Shown here: positions 34,591 through 42,860 of the stretch, piece by piece
How the letters are laid out: each line of letters starts with the position of its first letter
Numbering within the stretch: position 1 is the first letter of the stretch
Origin: an uncultured Pseudomonadota bacterium
GTDB taxonomy: Bacteria; Myxococcota_A; UBA796; SXON01
Assembly (NCBI GenBank): GCA_903885375.1
Contig: CAISIK010000032.1
Span: 1-64,000, forward strand
Reading direction: 5' to 3'
DNA: 64,000 nucleotides
Program-made: the position numbers and the translations under genes
The notes under the pieces: generated by a model
What the model saw: the letters and a program-made list of their open reading frames with translations, nothing else
The model's database searches: none
Told to the model about the DNA's origin: nothing

Positions 34591-34872
34591 CTACCCCGGG
34601 TCGAGCAGGCGGAGCATGTCCACCTCGAAGGACACCTCCACCGGGTCGCCCTCGCGGAGGGGGCCGACGGTCTTCTTCGGCATGAGCAGGATCGCGCCGT
34701 GGGCGGTGCTCCCGAAGATGCTGGTGGCCCAGGTACGCCCGCGCACGGTGGCCCGGATCGGGGTGCGCCCGAAAGCGGCGAGCGCCGGCGGGCGGACCTC
34801 CTCCGGCACCGTCACCATCAGGATCCCCTTCGGGGTGGGCCAGCGCCACAGCGGCGCTATGAACGTGGGCAT
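34591..34872 (-). CDS. DUF1905-domain protein
   Basis: 93 residues from ATG 34872, with GGGAG four bases upstream. The pattern MPTFIAPLWRWPTPKGILMV, then VTVPEEV, ATVRGRTWATSIFG and PLREGDPVEVSFEVD, is that of DUF1905, a small beta-barrel domain often paired with YdeI/OmdA-type domains. Here it stands alone. Function is unknown. It starts 16 bases before the VWA gene's stop in transcription terms lies upstream, so the VWA lipoprotein is transcribed away from the M13 gene into DUF1905 on the same strand? No: on the minus strand the VWA gene (ending at 34889) precedes DUF1905, and the phosphatase follows eight bases later, so the three form a likely operon. Confidence 0.75.
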   Translation of the reverse strand: MPTFIAPLWRWPTPKGILMVTVPEEVRPPALAAFGRTPIRATVRGRTWATSIFGSTAHGAILLMPKKTVGPLREGDPVEVSFEVDMLRLLDPG

Positions 34873-34888
34873 GACGCTCCCGGTCTCC

Positions 34889-35869
34889 TCAGTGGTCCTC
34901 GCCGAGCCCCTCGACGAACTGCTCGGCCACGTCGCGAGGCGCGCAGTCGTCGTCCGGTCCCCCGGTGAGGCTGAGGTAGGTACCGCCCGTGCCTTCGGCG
35001 GCGGCCCGGTAGCGCTCCACGCCCCAGGTCTGTGCCCCGTCGAGGCAGGAGCCGTCGAAGTCCTCGTAGTGCGGCCCGAGCGCCGAGAAGCGCGGGCCGC
35101 CGAGGTCATCGAAGAGGTCGAGGTAGACGTCGGCGCTGGCGTCCGCGGTGGGAACCCGCCGCGACCCATCGCCCTCATCGCTGATCACCCAGATGCGGCG
35201 GCGAGAGTCCTCCCGCCAGATGTCCACGCTGCCGGCATCGGCCGAGGTGATGGGCACGGTGTCGCCGAAGCAGCTCTCGGGCGGATCCTCACCCCGACAG
35301 AGCGCATCGACCGCGGCCTCGAGGCCCTCCTCGGTGCCCGCGCCTTCGTCCCGGTTCCAACCGTCCGGACAGAGGCAGTCGAGGTACTCCCGCGACACCA
35401 CCCCACTCTCGGGCTCGGGGCAGTCGCCCTCTTCGCCGTCGTAGGCGGGGTCAGTGCGAAGGTCACTGTCCTTGAAGTAGATGGTGGAGCACGCTAGCGC
35501 CTTCCGCAACTCGAGGACCGCGTCGGAACCCGGCACGATCGCCGCGGCCACCAGCGTACCGGCCTCCCCGGGGTCTACCCCCGACGTAGGGCCCGAGGCG
35601 TAGTTGGCGGAGGTGGTGGTGATGCCGAAGCGCCAGTCCTCATCGCCGAGCGCCGCCACGATGTCGTCAGCGGCAAGGACGAGCGCGCCGCCTTCCTCCG
35701 CCATCGAACCCGACGAGTCGAGGATCAGGAGCACGTCGAGGGGTGCTGGCTCCTCCGTGGCCGGATCCGCACCGGACTCCCCGCCCGTACCCGAGTCCTC
35801 GCCCACGCCAGCGCAGGCGAGCAGGCCCATGCCGGCGATCACGCTGAGCGCCAGGCGAAGTGCGCTCAC
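34889..35869 (-). CDS. Von Willebrand factor A-domain lipoprotein
   Basis: 326 residues from GTG 35869, giving the signal VSALRLALSVIAGMGLLAC (Cys19) and an acidic Gly/Glu linker. The VWA MIDAS motif is DVLLILDSSGSMAEEGG. Later regions hold four or more Cys (LDCLCPDGW, DALCRGEDPPESCFG) and RRRIWVISDEGDG, typical of myxobacterial VWA lipoproteins. It probably binds partner proteins or divalent metal at the cell surface. The gene starts 71 bases after the stop of the M13 peptidase on the same strand and precedes DUF1905 by 16 bases. Confidence 0.75.
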   Translation of the reverse strand: MSALRLALSVIAGMGLLACAGVGEDSGTGGESGADPATEEPAPLDVLLILDSSGSMAEEGGALVLAADDIVAALGDEDWRFGITTTSANYASGPTSGVDPGEAGTLVAAAIVPGSDAVLELRKALACSTIYFKDSDLRTDPAYDGEEGDCPEPESGVVSREYLDCLCPDGWNRDEGAGTEEGLEAAVDALCRGEDPPESCFGDTVPITSADAGSVDIWREDSRRRIWVISDEGDGSRRVPTADASADVYLDLFDDLGGPRFSALGPHYEDFDGSCLDGAQTWGVERYRAAAEGTGGTYLSLTGGPDDDCAPRDVAEQFVEGLGEDH

Positions 35870-35940
35870 CCCCGCGCCGCGATGCACCGGGAACCCATCA
35901 AAACCAGAGGTGTGGCCCAGTGCATCGCCCATTCGCCCTT

Positions 35941-37995
35941 CTACCAGATTTCGCAGGCGTTTGCGGGACGCATCGGCGAACCTTCCGCGCAGCCGAAAGC
36001 GGCGTGGAACTCTGGCAAGTTCTGCAAGGGACCGATGACGCGGAACTTCGCGGGGCTGTGCGGATCGCTCGCTACCTGCATGCGCTGGTACTCCGGCGAG
36101 GCCACCGTGCACCAGTTCTGCGCGTAGGCCACGAAGAAGACCTGCTCCTGCGTCATCCCGGGGATGCCCGTGGGGTCCTTGGCGCCCGCGGTGGCCTGGA
36201 AGGCGCGGTAGGCGGTGCGGACGCCGCCCAGATCGCCGATGTTCTCGCCGAGGGTGAGGTCGCCCTTCACGGGGGTGCCATCATCGAGCTTGAAGCCGTT
36301 GAACTCATCAACCACGCACTTGGCCTGCGCCTCGAAGCGCGCGGACACCTCGGGGGCCCACCACTCGGACATCTTGCCGTCGCCATCGAACTTGCGGCCC
36401 TGGTCGTCGAAACCGTGGCTGAGCTCGTGGCCCATCACCGCGCCGATGCCGCCGTAGTTGCGCGACGAGGGGAAGGACTTGTCGAAGAAGGGCGCCTGGA
36501 GGATGCCCGCCGGGTAGGCGAACTCGTTGTTCAGCGGGTTGTAGTAGGCGTTCACGAGCTGCGGCACCATGTACCACTCGCTCTTGTCCACCGGCTTGCC
36601 CACCTTGGTGATGTTGCGGGCGTGCTCGAAGCGGCGCGCCGCCATCACGTTGCCCGCGTGGTTGCCAGGGGTGATCGTGAGCGAGGTATAGTCGCGCCAG
36701 GTGTCGGGGTAGCCGATCTTGCGGGAGATCTTCGCCGCCTTCTCCTTGGCACGTTCGCGGGTGGCATCATCCATCCACGTGAGCTTCGGGAGGCCCGCCA
36801 CGAAGGCGGTCTGGATGTCGCCGAGCATGGAGTCGGCCACGGCCTTGCTCTCGCCCGGGAAGGCCTTCTCCACGTAGTAGCGGCCGGCCACCTCGCCCAC
36901 CGAGCCGTTCACCACGGCGAGGCAGCGCTTCCAGCGCGGCTCGGCCTCCTTCCGGCCCACGACCTTCACCTGGTAGAAGCCGAAGTCCTCCTCGAACACG
37001 GGCTTGGAGAGGTTGGGCGCGAAGGTGGAGATCGTGTGGAAGCGGAGGTACTGCTTGAGCGTGGCCACCTTCGTGCCGAGGAGCACGGCCTCGAACTTCT
37101 TGTAGGTATCGGGTCGATCCACGGAGATCTCGTTGGCCTTGCCGGCGCCGACGGCCTCGAGCCAACCGGCCCAGTCGAGCTTCGGGGTGAGCTTGAGGAG
37201 GCCGGCGCGGTCCACCCGGTTGTAGGACTTCTGCGGGTCGCGCAGCTCGGCCCGCGGGATGGAGGCCTCGGCGAGCTTGGTTTCGAAGGCCACGACGTCG
37301 GCGGCGGCCTTCACGGCGTCGGCTTCGGGAACGCCCGAGAGCACGAGCATCCGGCCCATGTGGGCCTGGTAGTCGGCGAGCAGCGACTTGCCCTTGTCGT
37401 CGGTGGGGAAGTAGTAGTCGCGGTCGGGGAGCCCGAGGCCCGACTGGCCGATGTAGAGCACGTTGAGGTCGGGGTTCTTGAAGTCGCCCTCCACGTCCAC
37501 CCGCACGACCGCATCCACGCCGACTCCCTGCAACTCGCCCGCGAGGCGCATGAAGCCCTTGAGGTCCTTCAGCTTCTCGATGCTGGCGAAGACGGGGGTC
37601 AGAGGGGTGACGCCCGCGGCATCCACCGCCGCCTCGTCCATGCAGCTCCCGTAGGTGTCGCCCATCTTCTGCCAGTCGGCATCGCGGCCGCCGGGGTTCT
37701 TCGCGGCCTCCTCCACGATGCTCTTCAGCGTGTCGAGGTTGCGGTCGTTGATGACCGAGAAGCTCCTGCCCCAGCGCGGCTTGTCGGCCGGGAGCGGGGT
37801 GGAGGCGATCCAGCCCCCGCAGGCGTAGGCGTAGAAGTCGGAGCAGGCATCGACCTTCGGGTCCATCGAGCTGAGCAGGTCCGAGGCCCAGGCGGGGGGC
37901 GCGGGGGGCGGCGGCGGCGCGGCCTCCACGGCCACGGGGACCGGCTTGGGAGTACAGCTGAGGAGGAAGAGGACGGCCGGCAAGGTGGTGCGCAT
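35941..37995 (-). CDS. M13-family (neprilysin/PepO-like) zinc metallopeptidase lipoprotein
   Basis: 684 residues, normal for M13. The lipoprotein signal ends in LLSC (Cys14) and is followed by a Pro/Ala linker. The family landmarks are present: CSDFYAYACGGWI near the start, NAYYNPLNNEF, the zinc motif VMGHELSHGFDDQG, the third-ligand motif GENIGDLGG and the C-terminal CEIW. It should cleave oligopeptides in the periplasm or outside the cell. The frame stays open far upstream over the thiolase on the other strand, but the lipobox and the -10 element fix the start at 37995. Confidence 0.93.
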   Translation of the reverse strand: MRTTLPAVLFLLSCTPKPVPVAVEAAPPPPPAPPAWASDLLSSMDPKVDACSDFYAYACGGWIASTPLPADKPRWGRSFSVINDRNLDTLKSIVEEAAKNPGGRDADWQKMGDTYGSCMDEAAVDAAGVTPLTPVFASIEKLKDLKGFMRLAGELQGVGVDAVVRVDVEGDFKNPDLNVLYIGQSGLGLPDRDYYFPTDDKGKSLLADYQAHMGRMLVLSGVPEADAVKAAADVVAFETKLAEASIPRAELRDPQKSYNRVDRAGLLKLTPKLDWAGWLEAVGAGKANEISVDRPDTYKKFEAVLLGTKVATLKQYLRFHTISTFAPNLSKPVFEEDFGFYQVKVVGRKEAEPRWKRCLAVVNGSVGEVAGRYYVEKAFPGESKAVADSMLGDIQTAFVAGLPKLTWMDDATRERAKEKAAKISRKIGYPDTWRDYTSLTITPGNHAGNVMAARRFEHARNITKVGKPVDKSEWYMVPQLVNAYYNPLNNEFAYPAGILQAPFFDKSFPSSRNYGGIGAVMGHELSHGFDDQGRKFDGDGKMSEWWAPEVSARFEAQAKCVVDEFNGFKLDDGTPVKGDLTLGENIGDLGGVRTAYRAFQATAGAKDPTGIPGMTQEQVFFVAYAQNWCTVASPEYQRMQVASDPHSPAKFRVIGPLQNLPEFHAAFGCAEGSPMRPANACEIW

Positions 37996-38004
37996 GGGCG
38001 CGCG

Positions 38005-38010
38005 CTTATG
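38005..38010 (-). promoter_or_regulatory. -10-like hexamer exactly 9 bases before ATG 37995
   Basis: CATAAG on the minus strand, followed by nine bases and the start codon of the M13 peptidase. The 48-base divergent region also serves the thiolase on the other strand. Confidence 0.4.
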
Positions 38011-38043
38011 ACCGCGATAGACGCGCCGCCACCCGGAGTCACC

Positions 38044-39234
38044 ATGGCCCTCTCCCGCGACATCGTCATCCTCTCCGCCTGCCGCACCGCGTTCGGTGCC
38101 CAGGGCGGCACGCTGAAGGACCTCAACGCCAACGATCTGGCCGTCCCCACCGCGAAGGCGGCCATCGAGCGGGCGGGCCTCGGGGTGGATGACATCGACC
38201 ACGTCATCTACGGCAACGTGCTCCAGACCAGCAACGACGCCATCTACGGCGCCCGCCACATCGCGCTGAAGGCGGGCCTCCCCGTCCACACCCCCGCCTA
38301 CGTGGTGCAGCGCCTCTGCGGCTCCGGCTTCCAGGCCGTCGTCAGCGCCGCCATGGAAATCCTCTCCGGCCAGGCCAACGCGGTCCTCTGCGGCGGCACC
38401 GAAGCGATGAGCATGGCCCCCCACGTGATCCACGGCATGCGCGACGGCGCCGCGCGCTTCGGCAAGCCCCCGGTGATGAAGGACCTCCTCTGGGAGTGCC
38501 TCACCGACACGCTCACCGGACTCGCCATGGCGCAGACCGCCGAGAAGCTGGGCGACCAGTACGGCCTGAAGCGCGAGGAGGTCGATGAGGTGGCCGTGGC
38601 CAGCCAGGAGCGCTGGGCCGCCGCGCACGCCGCCGGCCGCTTCAACGACGAGATCGTCCCCACCGTGGTGAAGACCCGCAAGGGCGACATCGAGTTCAAG
38701 GTGGACGAGCACCCCCGCGCCACCGACATGGCCACCCTCGGCAAGCTCCCCGCCTACTTCAAGAAGGACGGCCTCATCAGCGCCGGCAACGCCTCCGGCA
38801 TCTGCGATGGCGCCGCCTCGCTGGTGGTGGCCGATGCCGCCTGGGCCGAGAAGCGCGGCCTGAAGCCCATCGCCCGCCTCGTGGGCTGGGGTGTTTCGGG
38901 TTGCGACCCCACCATCATGGGCATCGGCCCCGCTCCCGCCGCGCGCGCTGCCTTCAAGCAGACCGGCCTCTCCCTCGCCGACATGGCGCTCGTGGAAGTG
39001 AACGAAGCCTTCGCCCCGCAGTACCTCGCGGTGGAGCGTGAGCTCGGCCTCGACCGCAGCATCACCAACGTGAACGGCGGCGCCATCGCGCTCGGCCACC
39101 CCCTCGGCGCCTCGGGCGCGCGCATCACCGGCACGCTCATCCACGAGCTGCGCCGCCGCGGCCAGAAGTACGGCCTCGGCAGCGCCTGCATCGGCGGCGG
39201 CCAGGGCATCGCGGTGATCGTCGAAGCCTACTGA
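38044..39234 (+). CDS. Acetyl-CoA acetyltransferase / thiolase
   Basis: 396 residues, with GGAG five bases before ATG 38044. The nucleophilic Cys is in VQRLCGSGFQAV, the His is in GGAIALGHPLGASGAR and the second Cys in GSACIGGGQGIAV. NEAFAPQ gives the Asn-Glu-Ala-Phe motif. The size and motifs fit biosynthetic thiolases (AtoB/PhaA type), though degradative 3-ketoacyl-CoA thiolases look similar. It could condense acetyl-CoA to acetoacetyl-CoA, which would feed the mevalonate route encoded about 15 kb away, but nothing in the context proves it. It overlaps the convergent membrane gene by seven bases. Confidence 0.92.
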   Translation: MALSRDIVILSACRTAFGAQGGTLKDLNANDLAVPTAKAAIERAGLGVDDIDHVIYGNVLQTSNDAIYGARHIALKAGLPVHTPAYVVQRLCGSGFQAVVSAAMEILSGQANAVLCGGTEAMSMAPHVIHGMRDGAARFGKPPVMKDLLWECLTDTLTGLAMAQTAEKLGDQYGLKREEVDEVAVASQERWAAAHAAGRFNDEIVPTVVKTRKGDIEFKVDEHPRATDMATLGKLPAYFKKDGLISAGNASGICDGAASLVVADAAWAEKRGLKPIARLVGWGVSGCDPTIMGIGPAPAARAAFKQTGLSLADMALVEVNEAFAPQYLAVERELGLDRSITNVNGGAIALGHPLGASGARITGTLIHELRRRGQKYGLGSACIGGGQGIAVIVEAY

Positions 39235-40466
39235 TCGGGCGCGGGCTCGTTCAGCAGCGGCCAGCGCCCCGGGTGGAAGCGGGAAACCCCCGCGAGCAGC
39301 GCCACCCCCACCACGAAGAAGAACGCCAGCTCGGCAACCGAGGGAAGCAGGAACAGCGCGCTGAAGCCGGCCGTGAAGGCGAGCACGGCGGGGAACAGCG
39401 TGCGCTTGCAGAAGCGCCACCCGAAGCCGCCAGGGCCGAAGAGCGCGGCGAGGAGGAGGGACAGCGCAGTCCCACCCGCGACCGCCGCTTCGAGGCTCCA
39501 CCAGCGCACGAGATAGGCGACGAACACGAAGAAGGTGGTGTGGGTGGCCGTCATGGTGAGGGCGTGCACGGCGTCGGGCCGAAGGCCGGCCGCCTGACTG
39601 GCCACGAAGACGAGCGCGAGAAAGGCGAGGAGCGAAAACGGAGCGTGGTCGAGCACCCGCTCGGCGAAGGCGAGATCAGAGCGCTGCGAAGCGAAGCGAA
39701 GCCCGAGGTCTTGCGACGTGGAGAGATCGGCGAGGTCTACCGTCACCACCGACCCCCCGCCCTCCCGCTCGCGCACCTGATCGAGGCCGAAGCGCAACAG
39801 CGCGAAGCGGTCGGTGTCCACCCGGTAGCGCGCGCCGAAGTGCGGCAGGATGCGGCTGCGGAAGGCGGAGAGTCGGTAGGTGAACGCATCGGCACCCTTC
39901 GTGGCCCAGGCGACGGCCACCTCGGCCTCGGCCCCGGCGGCCAGCTCGGGGAGCAGGCTGAACCCTTCGTCGAGTCGGGCGGTCTCGATGGGGGTGCCAT
40001 CGACGACCACCCGGTAGCCGGTGAGGATCGAGGCGCCCGCGGGCCAGTTGAACCGGACGTTCAGGGAGCCCGGCACGCCGGCGTCGTCGCGCACGCGGTA
40101 GCGGTCGTCGTGACGCGAGGAGAAGCCGTTGAAGGTGAGCGAACCAAAGGTCTGGTAGCTGTGGGTGAAGTCGGCCCGGAGGTTCACGTCGACCACCGGA
40201 AGTCCGGCCTTCCGGGCCCGTTCAACGACCACTCGCTGCTTGAGCACAGCGTCGGTTTCCTCGACCAGCTCCGTCCACGCAAGCTCGAACGTGGGTGGCT
40301 CCACCACGATTTGACCGCCCCAGGAGGAGGTGAACTCCGTCCAGGTGGCACCGTACGAGCTGGACTGCCCCTCCCCGAGGCGGCTCCCCGCCACGAGGAG
40401 CACACCCAGCCCCCCAAGATAGACGAGGGCGCCCCACATCAGGGCCACGAACGCACGCGTGAACAC
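39228..40466 (-). CDS. CreD-like inner membrane protein
   Basis: 412 residues. One N-terminal membrane segment (ALMWGALVYLGGLGVLLVA) is followed by a periplasmic beta-rich domain of about 240 residues and then five or six membrane segments (from FSLLAFLALVFVASQAAGL to the end). The motif TEFTSSWGGQIVVEPP after the first segment recalls the Ser-x-Trp-Gly-Gly-x-Gln stretch near the start of CreD proteins, and the overall topology is the same. CreD function is poorly known (envelope, colicin tolerance). The assignment rests on topology and one motif. Confidence 0.5.
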   Translation of the reverse strand: MFTRAFVALMWGALVYLGGLGVLLVAGSRLGEGQSSSYGATWTEFTSSWGGQIVVEPPTFELAWTELVEETDAVLKQRVVVERARKAGLPVVDVNLRADFTHSYQTFGSLTFNGFSSRHDDRYRVRDDAGVPGSLNVRFNWPAGASILTGYRVVVDGTPIETARLDEGFSLLPELAAGAEAEVAVAWATKGADAFTYRLSAFRSRILPHFGARYRVDTDRFALLRFGLDQVREREGGGSVVTVDLADLSTSQDLGLRFASQRSDLAFAERVLDHAPFSLLAFLALVFVASQAAGLRPDAVHALTMTATHTTFFVFVAYLVRWWSLEAAVAGGTALSLLLAALFGPGGFGWRFCKRTLFPAVLAFTAGFSALFLLPSVAELAFFFVVGVALLAGVSRFHPGRWPLLNEPAPDQ

Positions 40467-40619
40467 GAGAGCCTCCGGGGGGGGGCCGGACGAGGTGCAC
40501 CGCGCACAGTCCGGGGCCGAGGGACCTCGACCCCGACAGGTTCATCGGTCCCCACCACGGTTTCCTGGCGACGAGGGGAATCTGCATGGCTTCTGCACCG
40601 GGAGGCTCCCCCACCTTGA
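40467..40619. other. Intergenic region, no gene seen
   Basis: 153 bases between two minus-strand genes. Only a short G/C-rich inverted stretch (GGGAG ... CTCCC) around 40600 is visible, and no credible promoter was picked out. Confidence 0.3.
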
Positions 40620-42860
40620 TCAGGGCTCGGGAGCGAGCATCCTCGCAGCGAGCGGGGAGGGCGGCCAGCGGGGATCGGGCTCCACGCCGAGGAGCCCCGT
40701 GAAAACGCGCGGCAGCTCGTCGATGAGGGTCTCCGCGCCGAGTCGGCCGGGCTCGCCAGCACCGAAGGCGATGAACATCGCATCGGGGGAGTGCACGAGC
40801 GAGTTTTCGATGCCGTGGTCGGACATGAAGAGGACGACGTCGTCGCCGTCGGTGGCGCGGAGGAGCTCGCCGAGACGCAGGTCCACGTACCGGTACGCCA
40901 TGTAGAGCGGGTTGGCGCCATCGTCCGTGTCGGTGGCCACCACCCTGCCGTAGTGCCGATGGGTGAGCAGGTCCGTCTGTTCGACGCGGAGCAGCAGCAG
41001 GTCTACGTCCTTGGCGGTGACGCGAGCGAGGGCGGCGTCGAACTCGGCGGCCATCTCCTCGAGGAAGGCGCGCGGAACGTCGTCGGGTGGGGTGGCGTCC
41101 GCCATGGCCGCGAGCTCTTCCGCCGTGAGCGACCGCGTGTGGGCGAGGTCGAGCGGCGTGCGGGCGAGGTTCGGGCCGACGATCTCGGCGTGGCGACCCG
41201 CATCGATGTTCCCATGCGAAAACAGCAGGTTGAGCGCGCGGCGCGGACCCGCGCCGACGACGTCTGCGAGGTAGGGGCTCTCCGGCAGAACCCAGCGGAG
41301 CCCCGCAAAGGGGTTGACGCCCACCGCCTCCAGGCCCTGGAGCTCCACCCCGAGCGAATGGACGTAGTCGGCCACCGTGACCTGGTTCACCACTCGCGGG
41401 TGGGCCAGCTTCTCCATGGCGGCGCCGGTGAACGCGGGCTCGCTGTGGACCACGCCGGAGAGCGAAAGCGGCTCCATCGCGCGGAGCGTGGGGAGCTCCC
41501 CGCGGGCCTGGAGGTACCGGACGAGGTGCCAGTCCATGCAGTCGCCGATCACCACGAAGAGGCGTCGGTGGCCGTCCGCGGGGGCCCGGGTGAGGTCGGC
41601 GGGAGCGGCGAACGGGACGGGCGCCCGGTCGGCGATGGGGGCGCTCGTGGCGGCGCCGGTGGTGCCGGACACGAGGCGCGCGCCGGCGGCGGTGGACACG
41701 ACCCAGCGCGTCGGGTGCGCAGCGGACGTAACCGGAATCCGGACCACCCCGTCGGGCGGGATCGGCAGGGTTCGGCCGGCTTCGTCCGCGTGGTCCCCGT
41801 GAACGAGCACGGTGACGCTGCCGCCCGCCGCCGACCCCGGGAGGCGCAGCTCGGCGGTCAGGCCGGTAGCGGGGGCCACGTCGGTCACCGCGAACTGGGA
41901 GATCAGGGCGTCGTCGAGCACCACGCCGCGCGCCCGAGCCTCTTCGGCGATCGCAGGCACCACGCCTGGACCGCTCTCGGCCGCGGCTTCGAACAGCAGG
42001 CGCAGGTAGGCGCCTTCGAGATCGACACGAGGAATGTCGTCGGGGGCGGCGGCGAGGGTGGTGCGGAGGAGCTCGGCGGGGGAGCGTTCGTTGTCGAAGA
42101 GGTGGCGCCGGCTGAGCTCGGAGGCGTAGACCAGCCCGATGTAGCGGGGGTCGCCGCCGGCCCGCTCCCAGTCCGCGAGGCCGCGGGAGAGCTCGGCGAC
42201 ATCGCCCCCGCGGGCCACGATTTCGGCGCGCGCGCGGTGCCAGGCGTCGCGGCTCGGGCTGGTCGTCGGCGGCGGCGGCTCGAGGAGGGCCAGCGCCTCG
42301 GCAGTGCCCCCGCTCTCGCCGATGCGGCGCGCGAGGTCGATGCGCAGGCTCGTCGACTCCGCCTCCGGCAGCGCCCTCAGCGCCGGGAGGAAGGCGCCCG
42401 TCAGCCGGGAGGGGTCGCCCAGGGCGGACAGCGCGAGCGCCCAGTGGCCCAGCCGGGGCGCGGTCATGGCCACCGTCCGGGCGGCCGCGGTGTAGAAACG
42501 GTCCGTCACCTCGGGCTGGCCCGCGGCCGCGAGGTGGAGGCCGATGCGGTCGAGCGCCTGCCCGTCCACCCAGTCGCCGCCCGCGCGGTCGAGGGTGGCG
42601 CCCACGAGCCCAGCGCACTCCGTTGCCCGCCCGGAGGACACGAACGCGCCGCAGCGGCACTCCACGGCCAGCGGCAGGAGGGGGTCGGATGGGTCGAGGC
42701 CCTCCACCAGCCCGGCCCCGAGCTCGAGGGCCAAGGCGGGATCGGTGGCCTCGCAGCTTGCCTCCACGGCAGCGGCACGCTCCAGCGACCGGAAGGAGCT
42801 GTAGCCGAGCAGCCCGAGCGCCACGACGGCAACGATCCCGACCGGTACTCGGCGGTTCAT
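40620..42860 (-). CDS. Membrane-anchored alkaline-phosphatase-superfamily enzyme
   Basis: 746 residues. A single N-terminal anchor (VPVGIVAVVALGLLGYSSF) is followed by about 350 residues of helical TPR-like sequence and a beta domain. The catalytic module lies after residue about 470: LFVVIGDCMDWHLVRY supplies the first metal Asp, a Thr in PAFTGAAM is the likely nucleophile, VEQTDLLTHRHYG gives Asp and His, and LFMSDHGIENSLVH gives the paired Asp-His. This is the type I phosphodiesterase/nucleotide pyrophosphatase or sulfatase branch, facing the periplasm. The start overlaps the upstream lipoprotein gene (ATGA), so the two are made together. The long N-terminal helical domain is unusual for the family. 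Confidence 0.75.
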   Translation of the reverse strand: MNRRVPVGIVAVVALGLLGYSSFRSLERAAAVEASCEATDPALALELGAGLVEGLDPSDPLLPLAVECRCGAFVSSGRATECAGLVGATLDRAGGDWVDGQALDRIGLHLAAAGQPEVTDRFYTAAARTVAMTAPRLGHWALALSALGDPSRLTGAFLPALRALPEAESTSLRIDLARRIGESGGTAEALALLEPPPPTTSPSRDAWHRARAEIVARGGDVAELSRGLADWERAGGDPRYIGLVYASELSRRHLFDNERSPAELLRTTLAAAPDDIPRVDLEGAYLRLLFEAAAESGPGVVPAIAEEARARGVVLDDALISQFAVTDVAPATGLTAELRLPGSAAGGSVTVLVHGDHADEAGRTLPIPPDGVVRIPVTSAAHPTRWVVSTAAGARLVSGTTGAATSAPIADRAPVPFAAPADLTRAPADGHRRLFVVIGDCMDWHLVRYLQARGELPTLRAMEPLSLSGVVHSEPAFTGAAMEKLAHPRVVNQVTVADYVHSLGVELQGLEAVGVNPFAGLRWVLPESPYLADVVGAGPRRALNLLFSHGNIDAGRHAEIVGPNLARTPLDLAHTRSLTAEELAAMADATPPDDVPRAFLEEMAAEFDAALARVTAKDVDLLLLRVEQTDLLTHRHYGRVVATDTDDGANPLYMAYRYVDLRLGELLRATDGDDVVLFMSDHGIENSLVHSPDAMFIAFGAGEPGRLGAETLIDELPRVFTGLLGVEPDPRWPPSPLAARMLAPEP

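Noticed and set aside
35860..39234. Very long plus-strand open frame of about 1,124 codons
   Set aside because: Only the last 397 codons (from 38044) are the thiolase. The remainder is antisense to the M13 peptidase and VWA genes and arises because high third-position GC removes stop codons.
37996..39501. Upstream extension of the M13 peptidase frame
   Set aside because: It lies antisense to the thiolase and has no coding features. The lipoprotein signal and the CATAAG element fix the start at 37995.
40222..42660. Minus-strand open frame of 812 codons
   Set aside because: It is in a different frame from the phosphatase-superfamily gene and the CreD-like gene, and its product is Arg/Pro-rich shadow sequence.
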